From contig NZ_BBOM01000009.1 of the NCBI RefSeq assembly GCF_000974485.1, positions 1 through 64,000 of the forward strand: 64,000 bases of DNA, in the 5' to 3' direction. This DNA is from Streptomyces sp. NBRC 109706 (GTDB lineage Bacteria > Actinomycetota > Actinomycetes > Streptomycetales > Streptomycetaceae). The position numbers and the translations under genes are program-made. A model generated the notes under the pieces. The model was not told the DNA's origin, did no database searches, and saw only the letters and a list, made by a program, of their open reading frames with translations. Within the stretch, counting starts at the first letter, position 1. Each line of letters opens with the position of its first letter. This document shows positions 1 through 9,228 of this stretch, in pieces.

Positions 1-290
1 ACCAATACCACCAAACCAATAACAACCACAGAAACCACCCCCCAAACCCCACAAACCCCCGAAACACCCACCATCTGGACCCTCACCGCCAAAAACCCCA
101 CCACCCTCCGCCACCAAGCCCAACAACTCCACACCCACCTCACCACCCACCACCCCCACACCCACCCCACCCACATCGCCACCGCCCTCACCCACACCCG
201 CACCCACCACCCCCACCGCACCACCCTCACCGGCACCACCACCCACCAACTCCTCACCACCCTCCACACCTACGCCCAGGGCCAGAACCC
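1..290 (+). other. A/C-only biased segment inside the PKS gene
   Basis: The + strand is almost pure A and C here, giving long Thr/His/Pro/Gln/Leu runs in the KS-AT linker (ACC, CAC, CCC codons). From about base 290 composition changes abruptly to ordinary GC-rich codon use with frequent G. The frame continues through the junction. The change marks a composition boundary within a single domain linker. Confidence 0.8.
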
Positions 291-2604
291 ACCCCACACC
301 GCCGAGGGGCAGGTCACCGCGGGCAGGACCGCGTTCCTCCTCCCGGGCCAGGGTTCCCAACGCCCCGGCATGACCCGCCAACTCGCCACCGCCTACCCCG
401 TGTACGCCGAGGCGTTGGACGCGGTCTGCGCGGTGCTGGACCCCGAACTGCCGCGCCCGCTGCGCGAGGTGCTGTTCGCCGAGGACGCCGCCGACGACTC
501 CGTCGCGGGGGCCGTCGGGAACGCGCTGGACGAGACCGGCTTCGCGCAGCCCGCGCTCTTCGCCGTCGAGGTGGCGCTGTTCCGGCTGCTGGAGTCCTGG
601 GGCATCACGCCGGATCTGCTGCTGGGCCACTCGGTCGGGGAGATCGCCGCCGCGCATATGGCCGGCGCCCTCACCCTGCCGGACGCCGCCGCCCTGGTCG
701 CCGCGCGCGGCCGGCTGATGCAGGCGCTGCCGGCCGGCGGCGGGATGCTCGCCGTGCAGGCGAGCGAGGACGAGGTGCGGGCGGCGCTGGCCGAGGGGCC
801 GGCGGACGAACACGGCCCGGTGCTGGCCCTGGCGGCGGTGAACGGGCCCTCGTCGACGGTGGTCTCGGGCCCGGTGGCCGCGTTGGAGCGGTTCGAGGCG
901 CCGTGGCGCGCGGCCGGCCGAAAGACCAGGCGGCTGCGGGTGAGCCACGCGTTCCACTCGCCGCGTCTGCTCCGCCCGATGCTGGACGAACTCGCCACCG
1001 TCGCCCAGGGGATCACGGTCGGCACACCTCGGATCCCGCTGGTCTCCAATGTCACGGGCGAGCTGTGGGACGCGGAGACGGTCGCGGATCCGGAGTACTG
1101 GGTGCGGCACGCCCAGCAGCCGGTGCGTTTCCTCGCCGGGGTGCGGGCCCTGGAGCGGGGCGGCGCGGTCGGCTTCCTTGAGGTCGGCCCCGGCGGGACG
1201 CTGTCGGCGCTGGTGCGGGACGGTCTGAGCGCGCCGGCGGACGCCGTGGTGGCCGCCGCGTTGCCGGCACGTCAGCCGGAGGCGCAGGCGCTGCTTGAGG
1301 CGTTGGGCGAGCTGTACACCCGTGGTCTGGTCGAGCTGACGGGGCTCTTCGATCCGGCGCGGGCCCGGGCGGTGACGCTGCCCACCTACGCGTTCCAGCG
1401 CCGTCGTTACTGGCTGACGCCGGACGCGGAACGGCCTCGGTCGACTGCCGGCGCGGAGACCGCCCCCGAGGAGACTCCCGGACCCGTTGCGCCCGGCGAT
1501 CCGCTCGCGCTGGTCAGCGCCGAGGTCGCGGCGGTGTTGGGCTTCGCCGGCGACGAGGTGGTGGATCCGGAGCGCACCCTGTTGGAGCTGGGGGTCGACT
1601 CGATGGGCGCGGTCCGGCTCCAGCAGCGGCTGACGGTGGCGACCGGACTCGATCTGCCGCCGACGCTGCTGGTGGAGCACCCCACGCCGGCCGCGCTGGC
1701 CGAACGGCTGCGGGCGCTGCTGGGGCAGGAGGCCCCACCACCGCCGGCGGTGACGGCCGGCGGCACCTTCACCGCGCTGCTGCGCACCGCCCATGAACGG
1801 GGTGAACTGGCGGGCGTCGTACCGCTGTTGGCCGCCGCCGCCGGATACCGCCCGACGTTCGCCGATCCGGCGGAGCTGGCGGGGCCGCCGGCGAGCGTGC
1901 TGGTCTCGGACGGGCGGGCGGAGCCCACGCTGGTGGCGGTGCCGTCCTTCCTGGCCGGCTCGGGGCCGCACCAGTTCGCCCGGCTGGCCGCCGGGTTCGA
2001 CCGGCGGCCCCGGATGGCCGCGCTCAATCTGCCGGGCTTCGGCCCGGGCGAGGCGCCCACGCCTGCGCCCGACAGCTGGCGGGCCGCCGTGGCGGCGCTG
2101 GCGGCCGGGACGCTGGCGGCGGCCGGGGACGGGCCGCCGGTGCTCGTCGGCCATTCGATCGGCGGCGTGCTGGCGCACGCGGTGGCCGGTGCGCTGCGGG
2201 ACGCGGGCCGTCCGGTCGCCGGGGTGGTGCTGATCGACACCTATGAGCCGCTGCCGGCGGTGAGCGCCGAGGTGTTCGGCTGGGCGATGGGGCACATCCT
2301 GGACCGCGACCACGCCTATGTCGATCTGACGGACGACAAGGTGCTCGCCATGGGCGGCTATCTGCGGCTGCTCGACGGCTGGGCGGCCGACCAGGTGCCC
2401 CGACTCGACGTCCCCACCCTGCTGTTGACCGCCGAGCGCGGTCCCGAGGCACCGGCGGCGCGCTGGCCGCCGTGGCGGGCGGTGGACACCGTCACCGAGG
2501 TGCCCGGCGACCACTTCTCGCTGCTGGAGAACGACGCGCCCGGGGCCGCCGCCGCGGTCGAGGACTGGCTTGGAAAGGAAACGTCATGGCACAGCTGGGC
2601 ATAA
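1..2604 (+). CDS. Type I polyketide synthase, C-terminal part (KS-AT linker, AT, ACP, thioesterase); 5' end outside window
   Basis: The frame is open from base 1, so the gene starts upstream; the first in-window ATG (370) lies inside the AT domain and is not a start. The 867 visible residues read: KS-AT linker (1-110); acyltransferase beginning FLLPGQGSQ near residue 112, catalytic serine in GHSVGE (~208) and HAFH specificity motif, which in this family predicts malonyl-CoA; post-AT linker ending YAFQRRRYWL; ACP with phosphopantetheine serine in LGVDSMGA (~530); thioesterase with GHSIGG (~717). No KR, DH or ER lies between AT and ACP, so this is a non-reducing final module. The TE implies hydrolysis or cyclisation of the chain. 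The last 19 nt overlap the next gene, indicating translational coupling. Confidence 0.95.
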   Translation, partial: TNTTKPITTTETTPQTPQTPETPTIWTLTAKNPTTLRHQAQQLHTHLTTHHPHTHPTHIATALTHTRTHHPHRTTLTGTTTHQLLTTLHTYAQGQNPPHTAEGQVTAGRTAFLLPGQGSQRPGMTRQLATAYPVYAEALDAVCAVLDPELPRPLREVLFAEDAADDSVAGAVGNALDETGFAQPALFAVEVALFRLLESWGITPDLLLGHSVGEIAAAHMAGALTLPDAAALVAARGRLMQALPAGGGMLAVQASEDEVRAALAEGPADEHGPVLALAAVNGPSSTVVSGPVAALERFEAPWRAAGRKTRRLRVSHAFHSPRLLRPMLDELATVAQGITVGTPRIPLVSNVTGELWDAETVADPEYWVRHAQQPVRFLAGVRALERGGAVGFLEVGPGGTLSALVRDGLSAPADAVVAAALPARQPEAQALLEALGELYTRGLVELTGLFDPARARAVTLPTYAFQRRRYWLTPDAERPRSTAGAETAPEETPGPVAPGDPLALVSAEVAAVLGFAGDEVVDPERTLLELGVDSMGAVRLQQRLTVATGLDLPPTLLVEHPTPAALAERLRALLGQEAPPPPAVTAGGTFTALLRTAHERGELAGVVPLLAAAAGYRPTFADPAELAGPPASVLVSDGRAEPTLVAVPSFLAGSGPHQFARLAAGFDRRPRMAALNLPGFGPGEAPTPAPDSWRAAVAALAAGTLAAAGDGPPVLVGHSIGGVLAHAVAGALRDAGRPVAGVVLIDTYEPLPAVSAEVFGWAMGHILDRDHAYVDLTDDKVLAMGGYLRLLDGWAADQVPRLDVPTLLLTAERGPEAPAARWPPWRAVDTVTEVPGDHFSLLENDAPGAAAAVEDWLGKETSWHSWA

Positions 2605-3602
2605 CCGACTTCGGGAGCTGGCTTCCCGAGCGGGTGGTGGAGCCCGACTTCTTCCTGGACGAGGACGCTCCGCCGGACCCGATGGCCGCGTTGCCGCTGT
2701 TCAAGGTGCCGCGCACCCGGCATCACGTCGGTCCTGGGGACACGGCGGCCGAGATGATCGCCAGGGCCGCCCGTCCGGTCCTCGAACGGCTCGGCGACCG
2801 GCCCGAGGGGCCTCGGGTGGATGTGCTACTGACCAATGTGCTGTTGCCCGACGAGCCGTTCATGGGCGTCGGCGCCCAGGCCGCGCACCGGTTGGGGATC
2901 GACCCCGAGTGGGTGGTCGACCTGCACAACACCGGCTGCGCCTCCTTCATGTACATGATCTCGTTGGCGCAGAAGATCATGGCGGACGGCGCGGCGCGCA
3001 CCGCGCTGATCGCCAATGTGCAGAACACCGCCGGGCGGATGTTCGCGCAGCCCGGCGTGCGGAAGAAGGGGCATGCCGCGGTGCCGGGCGACGGCTGTGG
3101 CGTCGCCTATCTGGAGCTGGGCGGACGTTCCCCGGTGCTGGGGGTGGTGACCCGTTCCATCCCGGCCTACGCGGACGATCTGGGCATCGCGACGGAGGAC
3201 GGGCGGCGGTACTGGGAGCCGGGCGAGGGTGAGATGGACATCGCGTTCGCCGAGGGGAAGACCAGCGAGATCCTGCAGCGCGGCAACAGCCTGGTGCCCG
3301 AGCTGGTCAACGAACTCATGGCCGAGCTGGGCGAGTCGGCGTCCGCCATCGACGTGCTGGTGACCAACCAGCCCAACCGGATCTTTCTGAAGAACTGGCG
3401 GGAGGCCCTGGGGCTGGACGCCAAGCACCATCTGGACACCTTCGACGCGCTGGGCAACCTCTATGGCGCGGCGGTTCCCATCACCCTCGACCGGGCGGCG
3501 CGCGCCGGCGAGCTGCGGGACGGTGACCTGGTGGCGATGTCGGGATTCGCGCACGCCGGGGACTTCGCCGCGGCGGCCGCCGTGCGGTGGAACGCCGCAT
3601 GA
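2586..3602 (+). CDS. Ketoacyl-ACP synthase III-like protein with atypical catalytic triad
   Basis: This 338-residue protein has the length and fold signature of KAS III/FabH. The active cysteine is at about residue 118 (NTGCASFM), and the C-terminal Asn region reads LGNLYGAAVP (~289). The usual PHQAN motif carrying the catalytic His is replaced by TNQPN (~261), so the Cys-His-Asn triad is incomplete. The family includes condensing enzymes and acyltransferases that form C-O, C-N or C-S bonds; loss of the decarboxylation His is more compatible with acyl transfer or an unusual condensation (inference). The ATG follows GGAAAGG by 7 nt and lies inside the end of the PKS gene. It belongs to the PKS operon. 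Confidence 0.85.
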   Translation: MAQLGITDFGSWLPERVVEPDFFLDEDAPPDPMAALPLFKVPRTRHHVGPGDTAAEMIARAARPVLERLGDRPEGPRVDVLLTNVLLPDEPFMGVGAQAAHRLGIDPEWVVDLHNTGCASFMYMISLAQKIMADGAARTALIANVQNTAGRMFAQPGVRKKGHAAVPGDGCGVAYLELGGRSPVLGVVTRSIPAYADDLGIATEDGRRYWEPGEGEMDIAFAEGKTSEILQRGNSLVPELVNELMAELGESASAIDVLVTNQPNRIFLKNWREALGLDAKHHLDTFDALGNLYGAAVPITLDRAARAGELRDGDLVAMSGFAHAGDFAAAAAVRWNAA

Positions 3603-4999
3603 GCGCCGGCGGATCCACGGGCGCGGCCCCGGACACCAACGGCGACGCCGATGTGGTGATCGTCGGGGCGCGGGTGGCCGGCTCCTCGCTGGCCGCGCTG
3701 CTGGCGCGCGGCGGGCTGCGGGTGGTGGTGCTGGACCAGGCGACGACGATCGGCTTCACCCTGTCGTCGAACATCGTCCAGGCGGACTCGCTGGCGTTTC
3801 TCGACCGGTTGGGGCTGACGGAGCGGCTGCGGGCGGCCGGGCTCACCACGATGGACCAAGTCGACATGCGCCTTGAGGACTTCCGGGCGGTGCTGCCGTT
3901 CCCGACCCGCCCGGGGGATGTGGGCGGCGCCGCCTGTCTGCGGCGGCAGGTGCTGGACCCGCTGCTGGTCGAGGCCGCGCGGGAGGCCGGCGCCGATGTC
4001 CGGCTCGGGGTGAAGGTGCGGGGCCTGCTGCGCGGTGACGACGGGCGGGTGGTCGGCGTGCGAACGGCGGAACGCGGCGGCGGGGAGGCGACGGTGCGGG
4101 CCCGGCTGGTGGTGGGCGCCGACGGGCGCGCCTCCACGGTCGCCCGGCTGGCCGGCGCCCGGCAGTACCACGTGACGCGGAACGAACGCGCCTACTACTG
4201 GACGTACTTCGAGGGTGCCGACACCGGCGAGGCGCCGACCTTTGTCTTCCACCGCTGGGGCGACCGGCACCTGTTGGGCGGCCCGGCCGACAACGGCCTC
4301 TATATCGTGGGGGTTTCGCCGGAGCAGCACGAGCGCGAGACCTTCCACGACGATCTGGAGGGCTCGCTGATGGCGCACGCGCTGAGCTGTGCGCCGATCG
4401 CCAAGGCGATCGGCGGCGCCAACCGGGCCAGCCGGGTCTTCGGCATCCGCCGCTTCTCCGGGTACTTCCGGGAGGCGTCCGGGCCCGGCTGGGTACTGCT
4501 GGGCGACGCCGGCCACTTCAAGGACCCGGCCGGCGGTCGCGGCATCGGGGACTCCTTCCACCAGGCCGAACGGCTGGCGCCGGCCGTCACCAGGGCCGTG
4601 ACCGAGAACCGTCGGGACGCCGAACTCGACAGGCTCTGCGGCGAGTTCGGCCGTTGGCGGGACCGTGTCTACGCCGAGTACTACGGGCTGGCCAGCGATC
4701 TGGGCGTGGCGGGCCCGATCGCCTCGGTGGTGCCCGAGGTGGTGCGGCGGCTGCACGCCAGGGGACAGGGCGGCCGGGTGCTGGACCTGTTGAGCCACCG
4801 GGTGGGCGTGCTGGGCGTGCTCACCCCGGGGCGGGTGGCGGGCGCCACCGGCCGGCTGTTGCTGCGCGGCGGCGGGCGCCGCGCGCTGCTGTCCGAGGTG
4901 CGCGCCCTGGGCGGCACCGAGATCCGCCGGCGGCGGGCGATGCGCCGGCCGGCGTACGCACCCGTTCCGCCGCACGCCGAAACGGAGTTGAGCGCATGA
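3599..4999 (+). CDS. FAD-dependent monooxygenase/oxidoreductase
   Basis: A 466-residue flavoprotein of the aromatic-hydroxylase/geranylgeranyl-reductase superfamily. The N-terminal dinucleotide-binding fold reads VVIVGARVAGSSLAALLARG, followed by the second FAD motif LLGDAGHFKDPAGGRGIGDS at about residues 300-320. The start ATG overlaps the stop of the KAS III-like gene (ATGA), and the 3' end overlaps the AfsA-like gene in the same way. The third Gly of the classical GxGxxG is retained, but the second position is Arg (GARVAG). A tailoring oxidation of the polyketide/lipid intermediate is the likely role; the substrate cannot be read from sequence. Confidence 0.85.
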   Translation: MSAGGSTGAAPDTNGDADVVIVGARVAGSSLAALLARGGLRVVVLDQATTIGFTLSSNIVQADSLAFLDRLGLTERLRAAGLTTMDQVDMRLEDFRAVLPFPTRPGDVGGAACLRRQVLDPLLVEAAREAGADVRLGVKVRGLLRGDDGRVVGVRTAERGGGEATVRARLVVGADGRASTVARLAGARQYHVTRNERAYYWTYFEGADTGEAPTFVFHRWGDRHLLGGPADNGLYIVGVSPEQHERETFHDDLEGSLMAHALSCAPIAKAIGGANRASRVFGIRRFSGYFREASGPGWVLLGDAGHFKDPAGGRGIGDSFHQAERLAPAVTRAVTENRRDAELDRLCGEFGRWRDRVYAEYYGLASDLGVAGPIASVVPEVVRRLHARGQGGRVLDLLSHRVGVLGVLTPGRVAGATGRLLLRGGGRRALLSEVRALGGTEIRRRRAMRRPAYAPVPPHAETELSA

Positions 5000-6039
5000 C
5001 GAACATCCCCGACCACGAGCCGCCGCTGCCCGCCGGGGTGGACCTCGGCTTCGAGCGGACGGTGCCGAGGGAGCTGGCGCACCGCCGTCAGCTGGGCGAG
5101 GTCTTTGTCGCCGACTCGGCGCGGGTCGGCGAGGGCGAGGACGATTTCGTGATGTCGTTCCAGATACCCAGGGCGCACAGCCTGTGGTCCGACCGGGATC
5201 CGGCGCACCACGACCCGTTCGCCTCGGCCGAAGCCGCGCGGCAGGCGATCTTTGTGATGCTGCACCGGCATGTCGGCGTCGAGGTGGGGCTGCCGTTCAG
5301 CCTGCAGCGGATCAGCTTCCGGGTCGAGGACCCGGCGGCCTACCGCGACGACGACCGTTCGCCGCTGGAGGGCTTCGCGCGCTACCGGATCGTCGAACGG
5401 TCCAGGCGCGGCGCCGATGTGACCGGGATGCGGCTGGCCGGGACGATCGGGATCGCCGGGCGCCGGGCGATGACGCTCACCGCCCAACTGGCCTTCATGT
5501 CGCGGGCCGACTACGACGTGTTCCGCGCCTTCCAGCGCGGCCAGAAGCCGGTGGCCACCGCGCGCGCGACGCCGGTGACCCGGCTGGCCCCGGCGGCCGT
5601 GGGCCGGTCGATCCCCCGCAACGTGGTGATCGGCACGCCTCGGCACGCCCAGGGGGGCGGCGAGCCGCTGCTCGCCCTCGACCAGGGCCATCCCGCGTTC
5701 TTCGACCACGACTACGACCACATCCCGGGCCCGTTGATGGCCGAGGCGATGCGGCAGGCCGCCGTCGCGGCGGCGGACGCGGCGGGCCTCGCGCGCCCGG
5801 CCGACGCCCTGGCGGTGGGCCTCACGGCCAAGTTCCTGGACTTCGCCGAGTTCGAGGCCGATCTGGTCTGCGAGGCCAAGGTCGGCGACGGCACGGACGA
5901 CGAGGGACGGCTGCCGGTCGCCGTCGTGCTGCGCCAGTTCGGAAAGCCGGTGGTGGAGGGGCGGGTCGACCTGCTCCCCGACCCCCGGCGCAGTCAGGGC
6001 CGGCGCGTTCCGGCGGCCACCGCGACAGAAGAGGACTGA
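4996..6039 (+). CDS. AfsA/ScbA-family double-hotdog protein
   Basis: A 347-residue protein with two A-factor biosynthesis hotdog repeats. Repeat 1 contains IPRAHSLWSDRDP (~55-70). Repeat 2 contains IPRNVVIGTPR (~207) and DHDYDHIPGPLMAEAMRQA (~238-256), the family's most conserved stretch. AfsA enzymes join a beta-ketoacyl thioester to dihydroxyacetone phosphate on the way to gamma-butyrolactones. Related domains also release polyketide chains as butenolides (known for gladiofungin-type pathways). Being inside a PKS operon, and with no partner receptor repressor in view, this copy may act in product assembly rather than signalling (inference). ATGA overlap with the upstream FAD gene. Confidence 0.88.
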   Translation: MTNIPDHEPPLPAGVDLGFERTVPRELAHRRQLGEVFVADSARVGEGEDDFVMSFQIPRAHSLWSDRDPAHHDPFASAEAARQAIFVMLHRHVGVEVGLPFSLQRISFRVEDPAAYRDDDRSPLEGFARYRIVERSRRGADVTGMRLAGTIGIAGRRAMTLTAQLAFMSRADYDVFRAFQRGQKPVATARATPVTRLAPAAVGRSIPRNVVIGTPRHAQGGGEPLLALDQGHPAFFDHDYDHIPGPLMAEAMRQAAVAAADAAGLARPADALAVGLTAKFLDFAEFEADLVCEAKVGDGTDDEGRLPVAVVLRQFGKPVVEGRVDLLPDPRRSQGRRVPAATATEED

Positions 6040-6044
6040 CAGCG

Positions 6045-7382
6045 ATGCCCAAGGACCAGCAGGAGAACGGGCGGCGCGTCGCCGTGGTCGGGGGTGGCAT
6101 CTCCGGGCTCACCGCCGCGCTGCGGCTGCGACTCCTCGGCCATGACGTGGAGTTGATCGAGGCGGACGAGACGCTGGGCGGCCGGTTCGGCGTCGGTCGG
6201 CTCGGGGACCGGGCGGTGATGACGGGCGGCAAGAACATCGGCCGCCGGTACGAAACGTTCCGCTGGTTCACCTCGGAGCTGGGCGTCGACTCCTACGAGT
6301 CGTTCGGCTACAACGCCTCCCGCGTCAAGGACGGCCGGGTGCTGACGCTGGACAGCGAACGCCGGGGACAGACCCTGCGCAACATCCGCCGGATGGGTTC
6401 GCCCAGGGACCTGGCCCGGCTGGCCGCGATGGCGGTGCGGATCCGCGCCGACGCGTCCAACCGTTTCCTCGGCTCCCGCTACTTCGGCCGGATCTCCCGC
6501 CGGCACGACAACGCGCCGCTCGCCTCCTACTTCGGCCCCGAGCTGACGGACGCGCTGATCCGCCCGATGGTGATCCGCAACAACGGCGCCGAGCCCGACG
6601 AGGTCTACCCGGGCACCTTCGGCACCAATCTGGCGATGCTGCTCGACCACTACGACCAGCTGTCCGGCGGCATCCAGCCGGCGCTGGACGCGATGGCCGA
6701 ACGGGTGCGGGTGCGGGCCGGGGCCCGGGTGGAGCGGCTGGTGCGCGACCGGCGCGGGCATGTCTCGGGGCTGGCGATCTCCGAGGCCGGGGCGCCCGCC
6801 GAGATCCACGACTACGCCGGGGTGGTGCTGGCCACGCCGGCCCACGCCACCGCGGCCATCGTCGCCGAGACCGAGCCGGCGATGGCCGAACGGCTGCGCG
6901 GAGTGCGGTACTTCCCGTCCACGGTGGTGCTGGTCGAATACGACCAGCCGATCTTCACCAGCGATGTCAGGGCGCTCGCCATGGACGACGGGCCGTGCAG
7001 CAACGCCGGCTCGTACGGCAAGGAGGAGCGGCATATCGTCCGCTACACCTACAGCGGCAACCGGGGTGGGCGTCTCGTCGACCCGACGCCCGAACGGATC
7101 GACAAGCTGACCACCGAGAGCGAGGCGCTGCTGGTCAAGCATCTGGGCGCGCCGCGCGCGACCAGGCTCAACACCCTTACCAAGCACTGGCCGGCCGCCT
7201 ACAGCGGCTATCTGCCGCACCATCCGGTCTTCCTGCGGCGACTGCACGAGGACGTGGTGTCGCTGCCGGGGCTCGAACTGGCCGGCGACTATCTGCAGGG
7301 CGTCTCCATCGAGGCGTGCGCCCGCTCCGGACGCGCCGCCGCCGGCCGGCTCGCGGCCCACCTCGGCGGGGCCGCCCGATGA
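6045..7382 (+). CDS. FAD/NAD(P)-binding amine-oxidase/phytoene-desaturase-like oxidoreductase
   Basis: A 445-residue flavoprotein. The N-terminus carries VAVVGGGISGLTAALRLR and the glutamate-terminated ribose-binding strand (VELIEADETLGGRF), typical of protoporphyrinogen oxidase/phytoene desaturase/amine oxidase families. The C-terminal FAD contact reads LPGLELAGDYLQGVSIEACARSG. Role: oxidation or desaturation in the PKS/lipid pathway, substrate unknown. It starts 5 nt after the AfsA-like gene and overlaps the SDR gene by 4 nt (ATGA), so it is part of the same operon. Confidence 0.85.
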   Translation: MPKDQQENGRRVAVVGGGISGLTAALRLRLLGHDVELIEADETLGGRFGVGRLGDRAVMTGGKNIGRRYETFRWFTSELGVDSYESFGYNASRVKDGRVLTLDSERRGQTLRNIRRMGSPRDLARLAAMAVRIRADASNRFLGSRYFGRISRRHDNAPLASYFGPELTDALIRPMVIRNNGAEPDEVYPGTFGTNLAMLLDHYDQLSGGIQPALDAMAERVRVRAGARVERLVRDRRGHVSGLAISEAGAPAEIHDYAGVVLATPAHATAAIVAETEPAMAERLRGVRYFPSTVVLVEYDQPIFTSDVRALAMDDGPCSNAGSYGKEERHIVRYTYSGNRGGRLVDPTPERIDKLTTESEALLVKHLGAPRATRLNTLTKHWPAAYSGYLPHHPVFLRRLHEDVVSLPGLELAGDYLQGVSIEACARSGRAAAGRLAAHLGGAAR

Positions 7383-8179
7383 GCTGGGCGGTCGTCACCG
7401 GCGCGTCCTCGGGCATCGGGGAGTGGCTGGCCCGAGGTCTGGCGCGGCGCGGCCACAGCCTGTGGCTGGTCGCCAGGAGCGGCGACACCCTGACCCGGCT
7501 CGCCAAGGAACTCACCGACGCGCACCCGGACATCGAAGTCCGGGTGCGGCCCTGCGACCTGTCCGATCCCACGGCCAGGGCGGCGCTGGTGGAGGAGCTG
7601 GCGGCCGAGCCCATCGGAGTGCTCTGCGCCAACGCCGGATTCCCCACCTGCGGCGCGCTGGCGGAGAACGATCCGGCGCGCGAGCTGGCCGAGATCCAGG
7701 TCAACGTCGTCGCGCTGCACCAGCTCACCCTGGCGCTGCTGCCGGGGATGGTGCGGCGGCACGCCGGCCGGGTGCTGGTCACCGGCTCGACGGCCGGCCT
7801 GCAGCCGGTGCCGACGGCCGCCACCTATGCGGCGACCAAGGCGTTCGCCAACACCTTCGCCGAGTCGCTGCACGCCGAACTGCGCGGCACCGGCGTCAGC
7901 TGCACACTGCTGTCGCCCGGGCCGACCCGCACCAACTTCTATGGCGCGGGCGGCATTCCGCGCCTCACCGAGCAGCGGATCCTCGCCTGGCTCACCCCCC
8001 AACGGGTCGCCGAGGCGGGCCTTACCGCCCTGTTCCGTGGTCGCCGAACGGTGACCCCTGGCCCTGTCGCCAAGGCCCAGGCCCTCGTCGGCCGCAACAC
8101 CCCACGCGCGCTGCTCTTCCCCGTGCTGCGCGGCGCGTTTCTCCCTCGACTCAGGAAAGCGAGAAGCCATGGACGGTAG
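7379..8179 (+). CDS. Short-chain dehydrogenase/reductase
   Basis: A 266-residue classical SDR. Cofactor motif TGASSGIG at residues ~7-14, NAG at ~84, catalytic Ser in VTGSTAG (~138), and YxxxK as YAATKAF (~153). The arginine-rich sequence after strand 2 (ARSG) suggests NADP(H) preference (inference). The family reduces ketones or oxidises alcohols; within this operon it could set a hydroxyl on the polyketide or lipid chain. Overlaps the preceding gene by 4 nt and the desaturase gene by 11 nt. Confidence 0.9.
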   Translation: MSWAVVTGASSGIGEWLARGLARRGHSLWLVARSGDTLTRLAKELTDAHPDIEVRVRPCDLSDPTARAALVEELAAEPIGVLCANAGFPTCGALAENDPARELAEIQVNVVALHQLTLALLPGMVRRHAGRVLVTGSTAGLQPVPTAATYAATKAFANTFAESLHAELRGTGVSCTLLSPGPTRTNFYGAGGIPRLTEQRILAWLTPQRVAEAGLTALFRGRRTVTPGPVAKAQALVGRNTPRALLFPVLRGAFLPRLRKARSHGR

Positions 8180-9179
8180 AAGTCATCGCTGGTTCATCCT
8201 CGGCGCCTCCGTGATACCGCTGATAGCGGTGTTCGGCGCCATGGTCCTGCTCTGGAACAGCATCTTCGGCTGGTCGGACGTCGTGGTGCTGGTCATCATG
8301 TACACCATCTCCGGCTTCGGGATCTCCACCGGCTACCACCGGATGCTGACCCACCGCGCGTTCGAGACGCACAAGCCGATCCGGGTGGCGCTGGCCACCG
8401 CCGGCGTGATGGCCGGGCAGGGCCCGCCGATCATCTGGGCGGCGCACCACCGCAAGCACCACCGGGTCGCCGACAAGGAGGGCGACCCGCACAGCCCGCA
8501 CCTGGACTTCGAGCCCGGCTTCAAGGGCATGATGGCCGGCCTGTGGCACTCCCACCTCGGCTGGCTCTTCGACACCAAGCTCACCTCGGACCCGATCCGT
8601 TACTGCCCCGACCTGGTGCGGGAGAAGCCGCTGCGCTGGCTGAGCGAGAACCTGCTGCTGGTGACGGCCGCCAGCGTCGTGCTGCCCGGCGTCATCGCCT
8701 TCGCCATCACCGGCGGCGACGTCCAGGCGTTCCTCACCGGCATGCTCTGGGGCGGCCTGGTCCGCATCTTCCTGATCAACCACATGACCTACGCGGTCAA
8801 CTCCGTCGGCCACTACTTCGGGCGGCGGCGCTTCACCACCACCGACGAGTCCAGGAACGTCGCCTGGCTGGCCATCCCCTCGTTCGGCGAGGCCTGGCAC
8901 AACAACCACCACGCGTTCCCCCGCTCGGCGCGGCACGGCATGAAGTGGTACGAGGTCGACCTGAGCGCCATCCTGATCTGGTCCATGGAGAAGACCGGGC
9001 TGGCCTGGAAGGTCATCCGGATCGACCCCGAGCGGCTGACCATGCGCGAGGCCGGCATCAGCCGGGTCTCCGGCGCCAACCAGGACCGGCAGGAGCTGCT
9101 GGAGGCCCAGCAGAAGCTGGCCCCGATGGCCGAACGCGACAAGCAGAGCGCCGCGGCCTCCGTCGTGGACGTCGAGTAG
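8169..9179 (+). CDS. Membrane fatty-acid (acyl-CoA) desaturase
   Basis: A 336-residue integral membrane desaturase with the three histidine boxes of the di-iron stearoyl-CoA desaturase family: HRMLTH (~57), HRKHH (~95) and HNNHH (~244). Hydrophobic segments lie at residues 8-50 and 155-205. It places a double bond in an acyl-CoA or acyl thioester. Its position between the SDR (11-nt overlap) and the acyl-AMP ligase suggests the cluster makes or uses an unsaturated acyl chain. Full length for the family. The C-terminal ~50 residues are polar and Gln/Glu-rich. Confidence 0.93.
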   Translation: MDGRSHRWFILGASVIPLIAVFGAMVLLWNSIFGWSDVVVLVIMYTISGFGISTGYHRMLTHRAFETHKPIRVALATAGVMAGQGPPIIWAAHHRKHHRVADKEGDPHSPHLDFEPGFKGMMAGLWHSHLGWLFDTKLTSDPIRYCPDLVREKPLRWLSENLLLVTAASVVLPGVIAFAITGGDVQAFLTGMLWGGLVRIFLINHMTYAVNSVGHYFGRRRFTTTDESRNVAWLAIPSFGEAWHNNHHAFPRSARHGMKWYEVDLSAILIWSMEKTGLAWKVIRIDPERLTMREAGISRVSGANQDRQELLEAQQKLAPMAERDKQSAAASVVDVE

Positions 9180-9228
9180 TCCCCGCCGACGGGCGCGGCC
9201 GGGCTTCGAGTAACGGGGAGACACCTTC

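Noticed and set aside
370..2604. ATG 370 as the start of a separate acyltransferase gene
   Set aside because: The frame is open to base 1 and the residues before 370 are the AT domain's own FLLPGQGSQ start and the KS-AT linker.
3461..4975. Long open frame on the - strand (and many similar ones opposite real genes)
   Set aside because: High-GC DNA keeps antisense frames open; they are Arg/His/Gly/Pro-rich, have no family motif and lie opposite clear enzymes.
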